DNA of 64,000 nt from the NCBI GenBank assembly GCA_036524675.1, contig DATDBU010000124.1:1-64000 (forward strand). The letters are read 5' to 3'. The position numbers were made by a program, and so were the translations under genes. Shown here in pieces: positions 7,759 to 16,764 of the stretch. How positions within the stretch are numbered: the first letter of the stretch is position 1; the number at the start of each line of letters is the position of its first letter. The notes under the pieces are model-generated. The model was not told where the DNA came from. It saw only the letters and a program-made list of their open reading frames with translations, and searched no databases. This DNA comes from DATDAW01 sp036524675 (GTDB lineage: Bacteria; Verrucomicrobiota; Verrucomicrobiia; Chthoniobacterales; DASVRZ01).

Positions 7759-8073
7759 CTAACTGGAGATATCCGCCAAACGACGGAGGTACGGATAGGT
7801 ATAGATTCCCGTATCATGGCCGTCCGCCCACGCGGGCTGAATGGCATAGCCGCCGACAATCTGCCAGGAACGCAGGATAAAGCTGCCTGGACGATACGTA
7901 ACTTTGGGACGAATAACGTTGCCCATCACATCGGGTTCTCCACCACACACCGCACACGGACACGCGCGACGAAGAAACTCCAATGGAAGGTAACTCTCGA
8001 CGCCATCGTTCCAGACAATGGCAAGCAACTCGCCAATAAGCTGGATGTTTGTTGGAATCAACACGCCGGCCAT
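7759..8073 (-). CDS. DUF971 protein (gamma-butyrobetaine hydroxylase N-terminal-like)
   Basis: A 104-residue small protein. The frame shows the DUF971 pattern: WNDGVESYLPLEFLRRACPC, then ACPCAVCGG, RPGSFILRSWQIVGGYAIQP and the C-terminal WADGHDTGIYTYPYLRRLA. This fold is the N-terminal zinc-binding domain of gamma-butyrobetaine hydroxylase, and in bacteria it is often stand-alone, with a possible role in Fe-S protein maturation. The Cys cluster CPCAVC would be the metal site. I chose ATG 8073, five bases after the dgt stop codon, because the longer frame has no better start and would overlap dgt. It is probably co-transcribed with dgt and the glycerate kinase gene. Confidence 0.85.
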   Translation of the reverse strand: MAGVLIPTNIQLIGELLAIVWNDGVESYLPLEFLRRACPCAVCGGEPDVMGNVIRPKVTYRPGSFILRSWQIVGGYAIQPAWADGHDTGIYTYPYLRRLADISS

Positions 8074-8077
8074 GGAG

Positions 8078-9253
8078 CTATTCCTTAAGGCGTCGAGTGA
8101 AAACTTCACGGGTTCCCCGCAGGGCGCGAACCATTCCCTCCTGCAGGAACAGATGCTTGTGTTCCTCCATCAGGGAACGGTCCGTCATACCGGACAAATA
8201 GTCGCACACAGTTCGCTGGAGCCCCTCCTTTTTGATACGCGAAAAGCATGACTTCTCCAGGAGCGAAGGACAGGAAACATAAGCGTCAAAGACATTTTTA
8301 AGCATCGCGCACGCTTTCTGGTTCATATCCTCGACCTTCGGATGGGAGTAGAGATTCTGATGAAGAAATTTGCGCAATTGCGTCGCAGCTTTGCCGACGG
8401 ATGTACTATGCGCGATGAGCGGTTTTGTTCGCGATGAGACGTCTGCAACGCTCTTCAGTTCAGCCGCATCGATCAATTCAGAGCTGGACTCGATAACATC
8501 AGCAATGAGCTTCGTAACAAGCCGTCTAACCATACGAGAATGGCAAGCTTCGGAGGTTGCCGGTGAAAAGTCAACGGCCGCCTGGGCCCATAATGTGAGT
8601 GTTTCCAGCTGCTCCGGCTGAAGCAGGCCTGCTTCGAGACCGTCATCGAGATCATGACTGAAACAGGCAATATCATCCGCGACCCCAACGATCTGCGCCT
8701 CCAAGGATGGAGAGTGTTCGCATTTCACACCCGGACGAAAAGCTTCGTGTTTGCGCAATCCGTCGAGAACTTCCGCAGAAAGATTAAGCCCGTTAAAATT
8801 GGGAAATGCCGGTTCGAGCAATTGAACGATCCGCAGACTCTGGGCGTTGTGCTCGAAGCCGCCAAAGTCTTCCATCAAGCCATTGAGCATTTCCTCCCCA
8901 GGAAAACCGAAAGGCGCGTGGCCCAGATCGTGAGCAAGAGCTATGGCCTCAGTCAGATCTTCGTTCAGCATCAGTGCTCGGGCTATCATCCGGCTGATTG
9001 ATACCACCTCCATCGTATGCGTGAGTCGGGTCCGCAGGCGATCACCCGTGCCGCTGAGGAAAACTTGAGTTTTGTATTCGAGTCGACGGAACGCCGCTGA
9101 ATGAATGATTCGGGCCGTGTCACGCTGGTAATTCGTGAGAAAGGGATGTGGATCCTCGGCGTGCTTGCGTGCTATCGAATGCGCCGCCTTCCATGCATAA
9201 GGCGCAAGCCGTTGTTCTTCTTCCTCTTCCAGTTGGGCACGGGTTCTCAACAT
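8078..9253 (-). CDS. dgt: dGTP triphosphohydrolase-like HD protein
   Basis: A 391-residue HD-domain enzyme of the dGTPase family, which hydrolyses dGTP (or other dNTPs) to the nucleoside and triphosphate. The metal-binding motifs are visible: RRLEYKTQVF, then GDRLRTRLTHTMEVVSISRM with the first His, and AIALAHDLGHAPFGFPGEEM with the HD pair. The block FEHNAQSLRIVQLLE follows as in the family. Later blocks include GVADDIACFSHDLDDGLEAG. An upstream TTG at 9292 in the same frame would add 13 residues, but ATG 9253 gives MLRTRAQLEEEEEQRLAPYA, which matches the usual beginning of these proteins. The enzyme helps balance nucleotide pools and can limit phage replication in some bacteria. It is followed by the DUF971 gene. 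Confidence 0.9.
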   Translation of the reverse strand: MLRTRAQLEEEEEQRLAPYAWKAAHSIARKHAEDPHPFLTNYQRDTARIIHSAAFRRLEYKTQVFLSGTGDRLRTRLTHTMEVVSISRMIARALMLNEDLTEAIALAHDLGHAPFGFPGEEMLNGLMEDFGGFEHNAQSLRIVQLLEPAFPNFNGLNLSAEVLDGLRKHEAFRPGVKCEHSPSLEAQIVGVADDIACFSHDLDDGLEAGLLQPEQLETLTLWAQAAVDFSPATSEACHSRMVRRLVTKLIADVIESSSELIDAAELKSVADVSSRTKPLIAHSTSVGKAATQLRKFLHQNLYSHPKVEDMNQKACAMLKNVFDAYVSCPSLLEKSCFSRIKKEGLQRTVCDYLSGMTDRSLMEEHKHLFLQEGMVRALRGTREVFTRRLKE

Positions 9254-9310
9254 ATTGGGGTGTCCAACATGCCACGGCCTTGCCTTAGGCAAAAGTGAAG
9301 TTTGCTGCGG

Positions 9311-10417
9311 CTACAGAGATACCGCCGCCCGGCCAGCGGTCTTTTGCAACCACAAAGCCGGACATCGCATGGCTTCGTCCAACGAGGGCGCGTCCTCCAA
9401 CAAAGTGTAAATACTTGTAAACAGTCCACTTTTTCTCGCCTCCACATCAGCTGCCCCGGCCAACGCCATCACCGGCTTGCCAAATCGGCGCGCGATCCGT
9501 GCAACTCCCGCCGGACCTTTACCGGAAAGCGTCTGCGAATCGAGGCGGCCTTCCCCTGTAATAACCAAATCCGACTCGCGAATCCGTTCCTCCAGCCGGA
9601 TCAAATCTGCCACGATATCGAAACCCGACGCCAACTTCGCTTTGCAAAATGTCAACAAACCAAACCCCAATCCCCCGGCTGCACCCGCTCCGGGCCAATC
9701 ACGAAAATCGACTCCGAGATCGGCGGTAGCGACATTGGCAAGTCTTTCGAGCCCATTTTCAAGCTCTTGTACCATCGGCGGTGTTGCGCCCTTTTGCGGT
9801 GCAAATATCCGGGCGGTTCCCTGGCGGCCAAGGAGCGGGTTTGTAACATCGCAAGCTGCGACAATTTCCGGCGGACTAACCCCACTATCAGGATTGATGC
9901 GCGCCAGTGCCTTGAGATTTTCAGGCATGGCCTCCAACTCCCTTCCGTCGGAACGCAAAAATCCAAATCCCAGCGCCGCCGCCATGCCAATCCCCCCATC
10001 GGTCGTCGCACTTCCACCGAGCCCGGCAACGACCTTTTTAGCACCGCGCTCCATCGCGTGACGGATCATTTGCCCCACCCCAAAAGTATTGGCACGAAGC
10101 GGATTCAATGTTTCAGGCGTCAATCTCCACAGCCCGCACGCTTGGCTAGTTTCCAGAATCGCCAACCGTTCGGCGGCGAGCCACGCATACTGGCACGGGA
10201 CGTTGCGCCCGAGCGGATCGTGCGCGGTCATCGAAACCCATTCTGCATTTGTTGCACGCGCAACCACATCTGCGAAACCATCTCCACCGTCCGCAATGGG
10301 CAGCAGCGTCAAAACGTCGCCGGCACGCTTCCGGAGCCATCCGGCCGCAACGCTTTCCGCCGCTTCACGAGCCGAGAGTGAGCCTTTGAACTTATCCGGC
10401 GCGATCAAAATGTTCAC
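9311..10417 (-). CDS. Glycerate kinase (GarK/GlxK type)
   Basis: A 368-residue kinase that phosphorylates glycerate to 2- or 3-phosphoglycerate, feeding glyoxylate- or tartronate-derived carbon into glycolysis. The start is a GTG at 10417, giving the canonical VNILIAPDKFKGSLSAREAA; the frame stays open further upstream but the added residues have no family match. Other blocks are LLPIADGGDGFADV, GLGGSATTDGGIGMAAALGF, FGVERL-type segments replaced here by GAGAAGGLGFGLLTF, and ESDLVITGEGRLDSQTLSGK near the C-terminus. These are the nucleotide- and substrate-binding regions of the type II family. The product position (2- or 3-phospho) cannot be told from sequence alone. It precedes dgt by about 57 bases and may form one unit with it. 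Confidence 0.93.
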   Translation of the reverse strand: MNILIAPDKFKGSLSAREAAESVAAGWLRKRAGDVLTLLPIADGGDGFADVVARATNAEWVSMTAHDPLGRNVPCQYAWLAAERLAILETSQACGLWRLTPETLNPLRANTFGVGQMIRHAMERGAKKVVAGLGGSATTDGGIGMAAALGFGFLRSDGRELEAMPENLKALARINPDSGVSPPEIVAACDVTNPLLGRQGTARIFAPQKGATPPMVQELENGLERLANVATADLGVDFRDWPGAGAAGGLGFGLLTFCKAKLASGFDIVADLIRLEERIRESDLVITGEGRLDSQTLSGKGPAGVARIARRFGKPVMALAGAADVEARKSGLFTSIYTLLEDAPSLDEAMRCPALWLQKTAGRAAVSL

Positions 10418-10488
10418 CCTGGAAGACTGATTCAACGCAGCACCGGACGCAATCTCCTTGGCAACCAGCCATCCCATCCCAAAAGAAA

Positions 10489-10518
10489 GAAAGCGGAAGC
10501 CAAAAGGCCCCCGCTTTC
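10489..10518 (-). terminator. Intrinsic terminator hairpin after the acyltransferase gene
   Basis: GAAAGCGG at 10489-10496 pairs perfectly with CCGCTTTC at 10511-10518. Inside it a second stem GCC/GGC closes an AAAA loop (10499-10508). On the minus strand the stem is followed by TTTCTTTT, fitting rho-independent termination of the gene ending at 10587. A GATTTTT run on the plus side means it could act both ways. Confidence 0.7.
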
Positions 10519-10586
10519 CTCGCGATTTTTAAACATCAAGACGCAAACGCAATGCCTTCGAAGGCCGCGTAGCGTTTATTCATCCA

Positions 10587-11705
10587 TCAAGCGGGACTGT
10601 TTCCACTTTGACGGCGGAAACCCGGTAAGAATTTCCGGAATACATCTCCTTTATCCCGCAACCGCAGCATGGGCACCTCAAAGAAGTGATACAGCAGGGC
10701 GGACACGGCAAGAATTACAACTGAAGTAATAGCGATCAGAAAACCCCGCGGAAGCTCATGAAAGAGTTTCTTTGTGACGAACATCACGGGTTCATGGCAC
10801 AAGTACATTGAGTAAGACCAGAGGCTGATCCGCATCGCAACGTGACTGAGAGGCAGTGGCAAACTGCGAATCGCCACGCAGAAAGGCATCATCAGCGCAA
10901 CGGAAAGACTGAAACCGCTGAACCAAAATGCATCCGCCCAAGTGGCGATGAAATCTTCGGCTGGCTTAAATTTCATATTAAGCGACAGCAGCAGCGTTAT
11001 CAGCAGGACCAATCCTGCGCCGAAGAATTTCGGCGATTGAAGCTTTTGAAAATACGCCGGCGCATATCTCTTCATGGCCGCGACCAACACACCCCACATC
11101 AGAGCGTCCAAGCGCATGACCACGATTTTTCGAACCCCGCTGTCCCACTCCAGACCTGGACCGTAGACAATGCGCAAGACTAGAGGGCAAATGAATAAAA
11201 CAGCTGTCGCCGCCAAAACCTTGTAACGCATGCGCCAATTCGTGACGCTGAAAAGCAAGATCGAAATCGGAAACAGCAGATAGAACCACTCCTCGACCGC
11301 CAGACTCCAGGAAATATCAAAGAAACCGGGTACTGGATGAAACAGGTTCTGGGTGAAGGTGAGGTAAGTGGCGATCTCTTTGGGATCATAGCGATGAAAT
11401 CCCACAATAAAGATTGCCAGGAACAATAAATAGTTTGGTATTGTCCTAAACCAACGGCGCATCCAAAAGTTGAGTAATACCGGCGGAGTTAAGCGCCCGT
11501 TATTTTTGGCAATTACATCAAGAAGAATTCCCCCGATTAAATAACCGCTCAGAACAAAAAACATTTCGACTCCCAGTACCCCCAGTGGCCAACACCAGCG
11601 TCCTGTGATTCCAAAATAGAATCCCAGGTAATGTGTAAGCACGACGAGTAGGATTGCGATTGCACGAATGGCATCCAACCCTATAAGACGTTTTGTGGCT
11701 TGCAT
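10587..11705 (-). CDS. Acyltransferase 3 (OafA/YrhL-type) membrane protein
   Basis: A 372-residue integral membrane acyltransferase, which typically transfers acetyl or other acyl groups to sugars of surface polysaccharides. It starts with the family hallmark IGLDAIRAIAILLVVLTHYL, where the His of THYL corresponds to the catalytic His. Next come GVLGVEMFFVLSGYLIGGIL and, after a cytosolic loop with RRWFRTIPNYLLF, the conserved FDISWSLAVEEWFYLLFPIS. About ten membrane helices follow. There is no C-terminal SGNH domain, so it is the short form of the family. A terminator lies downstream. The hexapeptide acetyltransferase gene 290 bases away on the same strand suggests a shared role in decorating an envelope glycan. 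Confidence 0.92.
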   Translation of the reverse strand: MQATKRLIGLDAIRAIAILLVVLTHYLGFYFGITGRWCWPLGVLGVEMFFVLSGYLIGGILLDVIAKNNGRLTPPVLLNFWMRRWFRTIPNYLLFLAIFIVGFHRYDPKEIATYLTFTQNLFHPVPGFFDISWSLAVEEWFYLLFPISILLFSVTNWRMRYKVLAATAVLFICPLVLRIVYGPGLEWDSGVRKIVVMRLDALMWGVLVAAMKRYAPAYFQKLQSPKFFGAGLVLLITLLLSLNMKFKPAEDFIATWADAFWFSGFSLSVALMMPFCVAIRSLPLPLSHVAMRISLWSYSMYLCHEPVMFVTKKLFHELPRGFLIAITSVVILAVSALLYHFFEVPMLRLRDKGDVFRKFLPGFRRQSGNSPA

Positions 11706-11997
11706 CGTGGTTGTGTAGACGCGTACGTACGAATGCTCAAGTACAATCTTACCGGGTACGCAGAGCGATTTCGGTCAATACGACGACGAGTGACCCTTGA
11801 AAAGCAGCATCAGACGTTGCTTCGGAGATTGAAAAGGTGGAGGCAGGCAGCTGACGGACACATGTCTACGGGCGGATTTCCGTCAATACTGAGCGGCCGC
11901 TCAATCGTCCAGCCGCAAACCAGCAGACGAAAGAAGGAGCCAAACCCGAATCCGCGGCGGGCGATCGAATATTTTGCGAGTTTCAGGCTCAGCAAAA
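11706..11997. other. 292-base intergenic stretch
   Basis: No convincing gene. A perfect 10-base palindrome CGTACGTACG occurs at 11722-11731, just upstream of the acyltransferase start at 11705, and could be a regulator site. Nothing else stood out. Confidence 0.4.
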
Positions 11998-12519
11998 TTA
12001 CATTGGGACAATGTCCTTGATTTTTTTCGCCGGGACACCTCCCGCGACAGTGTAGGCCTCGACATCCTTGTTCACCACTGCGCCTGCGGCAATCACGGCA
12101 CCCTCGTGAACCGTCACTCCTTGCAAGATCATCGCGCCAGCACCGATCCAGACTTTGTCTTTAACGATGATCGGCTTCTTCGTATGGCCGCGTCCTTTGC
12201 CTTCTTGGTACACAAGACCGTGACCGGACGACTCAAAGCAAACTCGCGGTCCGATATGGCAACTTTTCCCGATCTCGATGACGTCGTCGGAGCCGAACCG
12301 GGTTTCGGTGTTCATATACGTCCCATCGCCAATGATAACGTTATTCGTTGAGGCTACACCCAAGGTAAACGGCCCCGATATAATGACCCTTTTTCCAATA
12401 TTCATCCCCGCGAGCCGGTAAAAAACACGCCTGTTCCGGTCGCAGAACGGATGGTGAGGCAAGCTGTTGCCAAGAACAATGAAGATATGGTTGAGCAGTT
12501 CTTTCAGGTTTTTTTTCAT
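11998..12519 (-). CDS. Hexapeptide-repeat acyltransferase (WcaF/maltose O-acetyltransferase-like)
   Basis: A 173-residue left-handed beta-helix acetyltransferase using acetyl-CoA. The hexapeptide pattern is clear from about residue 40: NIGKRVIISGPFTLG, NNVIIGDGTYMNTETRFG, VIEIGKSCHIGPRVCFESSG, then KDKVWIGAGAMILQGVTVHE and GAVIAAGAVVNKDVEAYTVA. The C-terminal AGGVPAKKIKDI is typical of sugar O-acetyltransferases. The His in FESSGHGLVY is at the position of the catalytic base. Such enzymes acetylate exopolysaccharide or O-antigen sugars. Start ATG 12519 is preceded by an AT-rich stretch. With the membrane acyltransferase downstream it may belong to a surface-polysaccharide module, although no glycosyltransferase is present nearby. 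Confidence 0.9.
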   Translation of the reverse strand: MKKNLKELLNHIFIVLGNSLPHHPFCDRNRRVFYRLAGMNIGKRVIISGPFTLGVASTNNVIIGDGTYMNTETRFGSDDVIEIGKSCHIGPRVCFESSGHGLVYQEGKGRGHTKKPIIVKDKVWIGAGAMILQGVTVHEGAVIAAGAVVNKDVEAYTVAGGVPAKKIKDIVPM

Positions 12520-12788
12520 ACGTTATTATTCTGCGGTCAACGTAAAAACTAATCGTTTCTCGGCTGTCGCGAGATTTTATTCTGGGGGGGCTTAAAAGAA
12601 CGCCTGTAATCAACGGACTACAAGCTACAAAGCACGACATTTCCGCCATACGCGGCGTGGGAAAACCTGGAAAAATCATTGGCACGCAAATCCCATCCGT
12701 CAAGACATTCAGCAGAAACAGTGCAAAGAACGCACGCGCCTGGCATCCAGACGAAAGTTTAGCCGTTCAAGTAGCAAGACGTTCTGCG

Positions 12789-14033
12789 TCACGCATTTGC
12801 GGCCCACATCATCGTTTTTTCGGCCAATGTGTCGAAGGCCGTTACGGCCAGCTCGAGATGTTCCTCCAACGTGTCTTCGATCTTGTTGTGGCTGATGCCG
12901 TCAAGGCTCTGGACAAACATCATCACCGTCGGAATACCGGCGCGCGCCACTTCGGCGGCGTCGTGCAGCGGACCCGAAGGGAGGCGGAGACTCCGGCCGC
13001 ACGTTTCCAAAATGGATTGCTCACAAAAATCGAGCAGGTCGTCATTGAAGTGAACAGGCGCGATCTGCCAAATACGCTCCCAGTCGACGAAAACGTTGCC
13101 TTCGGCAGCGAAGCGAAAACTGGCTTCCTTAGCCTCCGCGAGCATGCCCGCAAGCGCAGCAGCGTCAAGATGGCGCTGATCGAGCGTAATCCGACATTCC
13201 TCAACGACACTGGTGACGATCCCGGGTTTAGTGAGGCATGAACCAGTGGTGCAAACACCACCATTACGCTCTGCGATCGTGTAAATCTCCTGTGCCATTT
13301 TGGCAGCCCCGAGAAAAGCATCACGGCGCCGGTTCATCGGAGTGCTTCCGGAGTGAGCAGCCTGGCCGCGGAAGGTGATGGCGTGCCGTTCCACGCCAAA
13401 AGTGCCGAGGACAACCCCGAGCGGCAGATTTTGGTCGAGAAGAACGGGGCCCTGTTCAATGTGAAGTTCGAGGTATGCGGCGGCGTTTTTCTGTTCGATA
13501 CGGGCATCTTTGGCCGTTTCGAGATCGATTCCGAATTCCCGGAGAGCATCGGGCAATCGGATGCCATCCTGATCCGTCAGGCGACGCGCTTCGTCCAGAT
13601 CGAGATTTCCAGAGAAAGCCGACGAGCCAAAAAGACTTTTGCCAAAACGCGCCCCTTCCTCGTCTGCCCAATCAACGAGCCGGACAGTCACCGGGGGTTT
13701 TCCGGCGAACTGGGCGTTGATCCGGCGCAGGATCTCGACTCCTGCAAGGACATTAAGGCAACCATCAAGCCAGCCACCGTTGGGCACGGAATCGATGTGC
13801 CCGCCGATAATCACAGCGGCTGCAGATTCTCCGCGAAGCGTCGTCCAAACATTGCCCGCAGCGTCCTGATCGATTTCGACGGGCAACACTTCGAGTTTCT
13901 TCCGCAGCCATGCGCGTGCTTTGGACCAGACAGGCGTGAATGCCACACGCTGGGCGCCATTTTCGTTGCCGGTAAGGACGCGCAGTTCCTTTAGTTCGGC
14001 GACCGTGCGTTTAGGGTCAAGGATGCGGCTCAC
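12789..14033 (-). CDS. M20-family amidohydrolase (hydantoinase/carbamoylase type)
   Basis: A 414-residue metal-dependent amidohydrolase of the N-carbamoyl-L-amino-acid hydrolase / allantoate amidohydrolase group. The signature IIGGHIDSVPNGGWLDGCLN near residue 80 holds the metal-binding His and Asp. VRLVDWADEEGARFGKSLFG carries the Glu pair, and YLELHIEQGPVLLDQNLPLG and a late LPSGPLHDAAEVARAGIPTV contain further metal ligands. The lid domain lies in between. The likely substrates are N-carbamoyl amino acids, beta-ureidopropionate or allantoate; these cannot be told apart by eye. The start is a GTG at 14033 with GGAGG almost touching it. No hydantoinase or purine-catabolism gene is adjacent. 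Confidence 0.9.
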   Translation of the reverse strand: MSRILDPKRTVAELKELRVLTGNENGAQRVAFTPVWSKARAWLRKKLEVLPVEIDQDAAGNVWTTLRGESAAAVIIGGHIDSVPNGGWLDGCLNVLAGVEILRRINAQFAGKPPVTVRLVDWADEEGARFGKSLFGSSAFSGNLDLDEARRLTDQDGIRLPDALREFGIDLETAKDARIEQKNAAAYLELHIEQGPVLLDQNLPLGVVLGTFGVERHAITFRGQAAHSGSTPMNRRRDAFLGAAKMAQEIYTIAERNGGVCTTGSCLTKPGIVTSVVEECRITLDQRHLDAAALAGMLAEAKEASFRFAAEGNVFVDWERIWQIAPVHFNDDLLDFCEQSILETCGRSLRLPSGPLHDAAEVARAGIPTVMMFVQSLDGISHNKIEDTLEEHLELAVTAFDTLAEKTMMWAANA

Positions 14034-14107
14034 CCCTCCGACTTAGCGCCGAACAGGAACTTTGGCGATGGCGTTCTGCGGGATTCGCAAGCGAAATTGC
14101 CAGATCA

Positions 14108-15610
14108 TCATGGCAGCAGCATAAATGCAGCGCCCATAATTGCCGTCGGAATCAAAGCGGCGAGAAATAGTTTCAATGGCGAAACGCCACCCTCTCCAAA
14201 GCGATGTTGCAGGATCGATTGGCCCGCGGGATTCGGTGCATTTGCAATTACGGTCAAACCTCCACCCGTGACCGCACCCGCCACAACAGCGAACTTCAGC
14301 GGGTCTGTGAATCCCGGCACAAGCGAAGCAAGGTAAGTAATTGCCGCGTTGTCATTGAGCGCGGTTAACAGTGTGGCCCCAATCATCAGAGGCAACTTGG
14401 GCAGGCTCCCAAGGACCGGTGCGATCCACCATTGCTGGCAGCCGCCATGGACGACGAGTGCGGCAAGGAAAAAACCCACCAGCATCGGCCCCCGGAAACG
14501 AATCGCCCGCTGATGTGGTTTGGTCGCCTCAACAAATGCCAGGAAAAAGAGAAATCCGATCACGACCATTGCCGGGTAGTGCGCGACGAGCACCGCCCAC
14601 GCGATGAAGAGCAGATGCACAACAGTGACCGTCACCGGCACATCGCGTTCGTCCGGAGCCGCCGCCTTTAGTGCTTTTAACCCCACCAGTTCTTTTCGAA
14701 ACCAAACGAAATACAACGCATTCGCAATGAGGATACCGACGAGCGCCTTCCAGCCAAAATGTTCAAACATGTGCGCAATTCCCCATCCCCATTTTCCGGC
14801 CACCATCACGACGGGGGGAGCCGCAAAATGGGTGAATGTGCCGCCAACCGAAATATTTACGAAAAGCAGGCCGAGTGTTGCATAGCGAAGCGTCATACTC
14901 GGCTGCAATTCGTAAAATCGCTGGCTGAGCAATAACGCACAGATCGTCATTGCCGCCGGCTCGGTGATAAACGACCCAAGCACTGGGCCGATAGTGAGGA
15001 TGGCCAGCCACCACGCAGCGACGCTTCCTCCTCCGAGCCCCGCCACTTTTGCCAAACAGGCCTCAGCAACGCGTAATACGGGCCTCGAACTCGCAATCGC
15101 CATGATAACCACCACGAAAATCGGTTCCGCAAAACTCGTCCTCGACGCGTAGCCGACCAGCGTGTCCCATCCGTAAAACGCGACGATCGCAATCGCCAGC
15201 GGAACGAGCCAGATTCCAAACACGGCCTCGACTTCGCCAAAAAAATGAAACATCTGCGCTCTAAATTGCAGCCGATCGTGTTCCTCCGAATCGCGCTTTC
15301 CAAGTTTCGCGATGGTCTCCATTTGGTGTTCGATATCGTGCGACCATTGGGTAAATCTGCTCGCCAAAAACGTGTGGATGATAGCCAGGAGGAAAATGAC
15401 CGTGGCCACGACGTTAAAGGGTTCCGCCAGTGCGCGGTAGGCCAGCTTTCCCCAAATGCCCGGTGTCGTATCATCGGCATACGTCTCGATCGGGCGCGGA
15501 AACTGGACGTCACCATGCCCAGCCGGTGCGGCTCCATACACCCCGGATGTGAACCATAGGAGCAAAGCAACGAACAACCCGGCGCGTATCGGCAGTTTCA
15601 TCGCGCGCAT
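14108..15610 (-). CDS. Putative Na+/H+ antiporter (PF07399-like)
   Basis: A 500-residue polytopic membrane protein resembling the putative Na+/H+ antiporter family known from Chlamydiae and Verrucomicrobia (Pfam Na_H_antiport_3). The N-terminus has a signal-like helix, LPIRAGLFVALLLWFTSGVY, followed by a periplasmic-looking stretch (FPRPIETYADDTTPGIW). About 11 membrane helices follow. Landmark segments are GGGSVAAWWLAILTIGPVLG, FITEPAAMTICALLLSQRFY, NISVGGTFTHFAAPPVVMVA and ATLLTALNDNAAITYLASLV near the C-terminus. The conserved acidic residues in ITEPAA and LNDNA resemble those of the NhaD/arsenite-permease superfamily. Two ATGs at 15610 and 15601 are both possible starts; a TTG at 15655 is less likely. 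It stands as a single gene. Confidence 0.85.
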   Translation of the reverse strand: MRAMKLPIRAGLFVALLLWFTSGVYGAAPAGHGDVQFPRPIETYADDTTPGIWGKLAYRALAEPFNVVATVIFLLAIIHTFLASRFTQWSHDIEHQMETIAKLGKRDSEEHDRLQFRAQMFHFFGEVEAVFGIWLVPLAIAIVAFYGWDTLVGYASRTSFAEPIFVVVIMAIASSRPVLRVAEACLAKVAGLGGGSVAAWWLAILTIGPVLGSFITEPAAMTICALLLSQRFYELQPSMTLRYATLGLLFVNISVGGTFTHFAAPPVVMVAGKWGWGIAHMFEHFGWKALVGILIANALYFVWFRKELVGLKALKAAAPDERDVPVTVTVVHLLFIAWAVLVAHYPAMVVIGFLFFLAFVEATKPHQRAIRFRGPMLVGFFLAALVVHGGCQQWWIAPVLGSLPKLPLMIGATLLTALNDNAAITYLASLVPGFTDPLKFAVVAGAVTGGGLTVIANAPNPAGQSILQHRFGEGGVSPLKLFLAALIPTAIMGAAFMLLP

Positions 15611-15695
15611 GCAAACATGAACAGCCGTGTTTGAAAACGTAGAAGCAGCGTCCAACCGCCTCAGATCGGTGAAATTTTGAAGAAAAAAGCGGGAT

Positions 15696-16679
15696 CTACA
15701 TTTCCACGCTCACTTCTTCCGCATATGGGAGGATAAATTTTCGGACACGAACCGTGGCAGCCGCGACCAGCGGAGTCGCAAGGATCAAATCTCGAAGATC
15801 AGCAGCCAGCCATTCGATGAGACGCCATTCACCCGCAGCTGCGTGAGCACGGATACGCTCGCTCAATACAAAATAATCGACCGTTCTGGCGATATCGTCT
15901 GCAGTCTCATCAAAGGCTATTTGCGGGATGACGGTGATGTCGAGAAGTAGTCGCTGTGGTTTGGCACGTTCCTCTTCTGGCACACCGACAACCGCGTCGA
16001 TTTGTAGACCGGAAATCCGGATCGCGCCGAGCTTTCCCATCCCATGGTCGGCGATGGGGTCGGCTTTTAACAATCGACTCAGAACCCCGAGATCCCTTGC
16101 GATCAAGTCCGGGTTGGCAGAGGCCAGTTTTTCTGCGGTATCGAAACCGGTTAGCAACGCGACGCTCAGAATTCCCGCGGATTTTGCCGTTTGGATATCG
16201 TGTACCATGTCCCCTGCAAAGAGGGTCTCACCGGGTTCAAGACCGTGCATTTTCAGAACTTCAGCAATTTTACGGCGTTTATCGGGAATGCCCGTATAAG
16301 CGTGCTCAAAAAAATCCCCGATTCCGAAGCGTTTCGCCTGTTCGTCCCAGAGCGATGGCGTGATTGTGCTCAGCACAAACAGGCGCCGTTTCAAAGCGCG
16401 ACACTGTTTCAAAAACTCCTCAACGCCAGGCAATAGTGCAACGTCGCGACTGAAGTTCTGAAAATGACGATGGTAAGCTTCATCGAGGATTTCCCAGGGC
16501 ACATGTGACAGGTGCTTCCTGTAAAACGGGTCCAATGGCAGGCAAAACTCGCGGCGAAATTCCTCAATGGTAAATTCCGTCCCCCCGTGCTCGCTCATGA
16601 CGGCGTTCGTGGCTCGAATCACGGGCGCCAGGTCGTCGACAACTGTGCCGGACCAGTCAAGGATAACGTTTTTGATCAT
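15696..16679 (-). CDS. HAD hydrolase fused to a FolB-like (dihydroneopterin aldolase) domain
   Basis: A 327-residue two-domain protein. Residues 1-205 are a HAD domain: motif I is LDWSGTVVDD, motif II FVLSTIT, motif III lies around GIPDKRRKIAEVLKMHG and motif IV is LFAGDMVHDIQTAKSAGI. In motif I the second Asp of DxDGT is Ser, as in a subset of HAD proteins, so phosphatase activity is not certain. Residues about 215-327 are a FolB-like domain: IRISGLQIDAVVGVPEEERA, with the conserved Glu, then DDIARTVDYFVLSERI, RLIEWLAADLRDLIL and TVRVRKFILPYAEEVSVEM. The Lys in RKF aligns with the catalytic Lys if a two-residue deletion is allowed. FolB makes 6-hydroxymethyl-dihydropterin, and its substrate arises by dephosphorylation of dihydroneopterin triphosphate. 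The fusion may link both steps. Start ATG 16679 is preferred over 16697. Confidence 0.85.
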   Translation of the reverse strand: MIKNVILDWSGTVVDDLAPVIRATNAVMSEHGGTEFTIEEFRREFCLPLDPFYRKHLSHVPWEILDEAYHRHFQNFSRDVALLPGVEEFLKQCRALKRRLFVLSTITPSLWDEQAKRFGIGDFFEHAYTGIPDKRRKIAEVLKMHGLEPGETLFAGDMVHDIQTAKSAGILSVALLTGFDTAEKLASANPDLIARDLGVLSRLLKADPIADHGMGKLGAIRISGLQIDAVVGVPEEERAKPQRLLLDITVIPQIAFDETADDIARTVDYFVLSERIRAHAAAGEWRLIEWLAADLRDLILATPLVAAATVRVRKFILPYAEEVSVEM

Positions 16680-16764
16680 GGGCGGACAAAATCCCATCAA
16701 AAGAAGCCTGCAAACGCAGCAAAGAAATCGGAAACCTTCGCTTCTTTTCTTTTCTGCTGTCAGC

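Noticed and set aside
9302..10381. Plus-strand open frame of 359 codons opposite the glycerate kinase gene
   Set aside because: Composition is Arg/Pro/Ser-rich with no family match; it mirrors the real gene.
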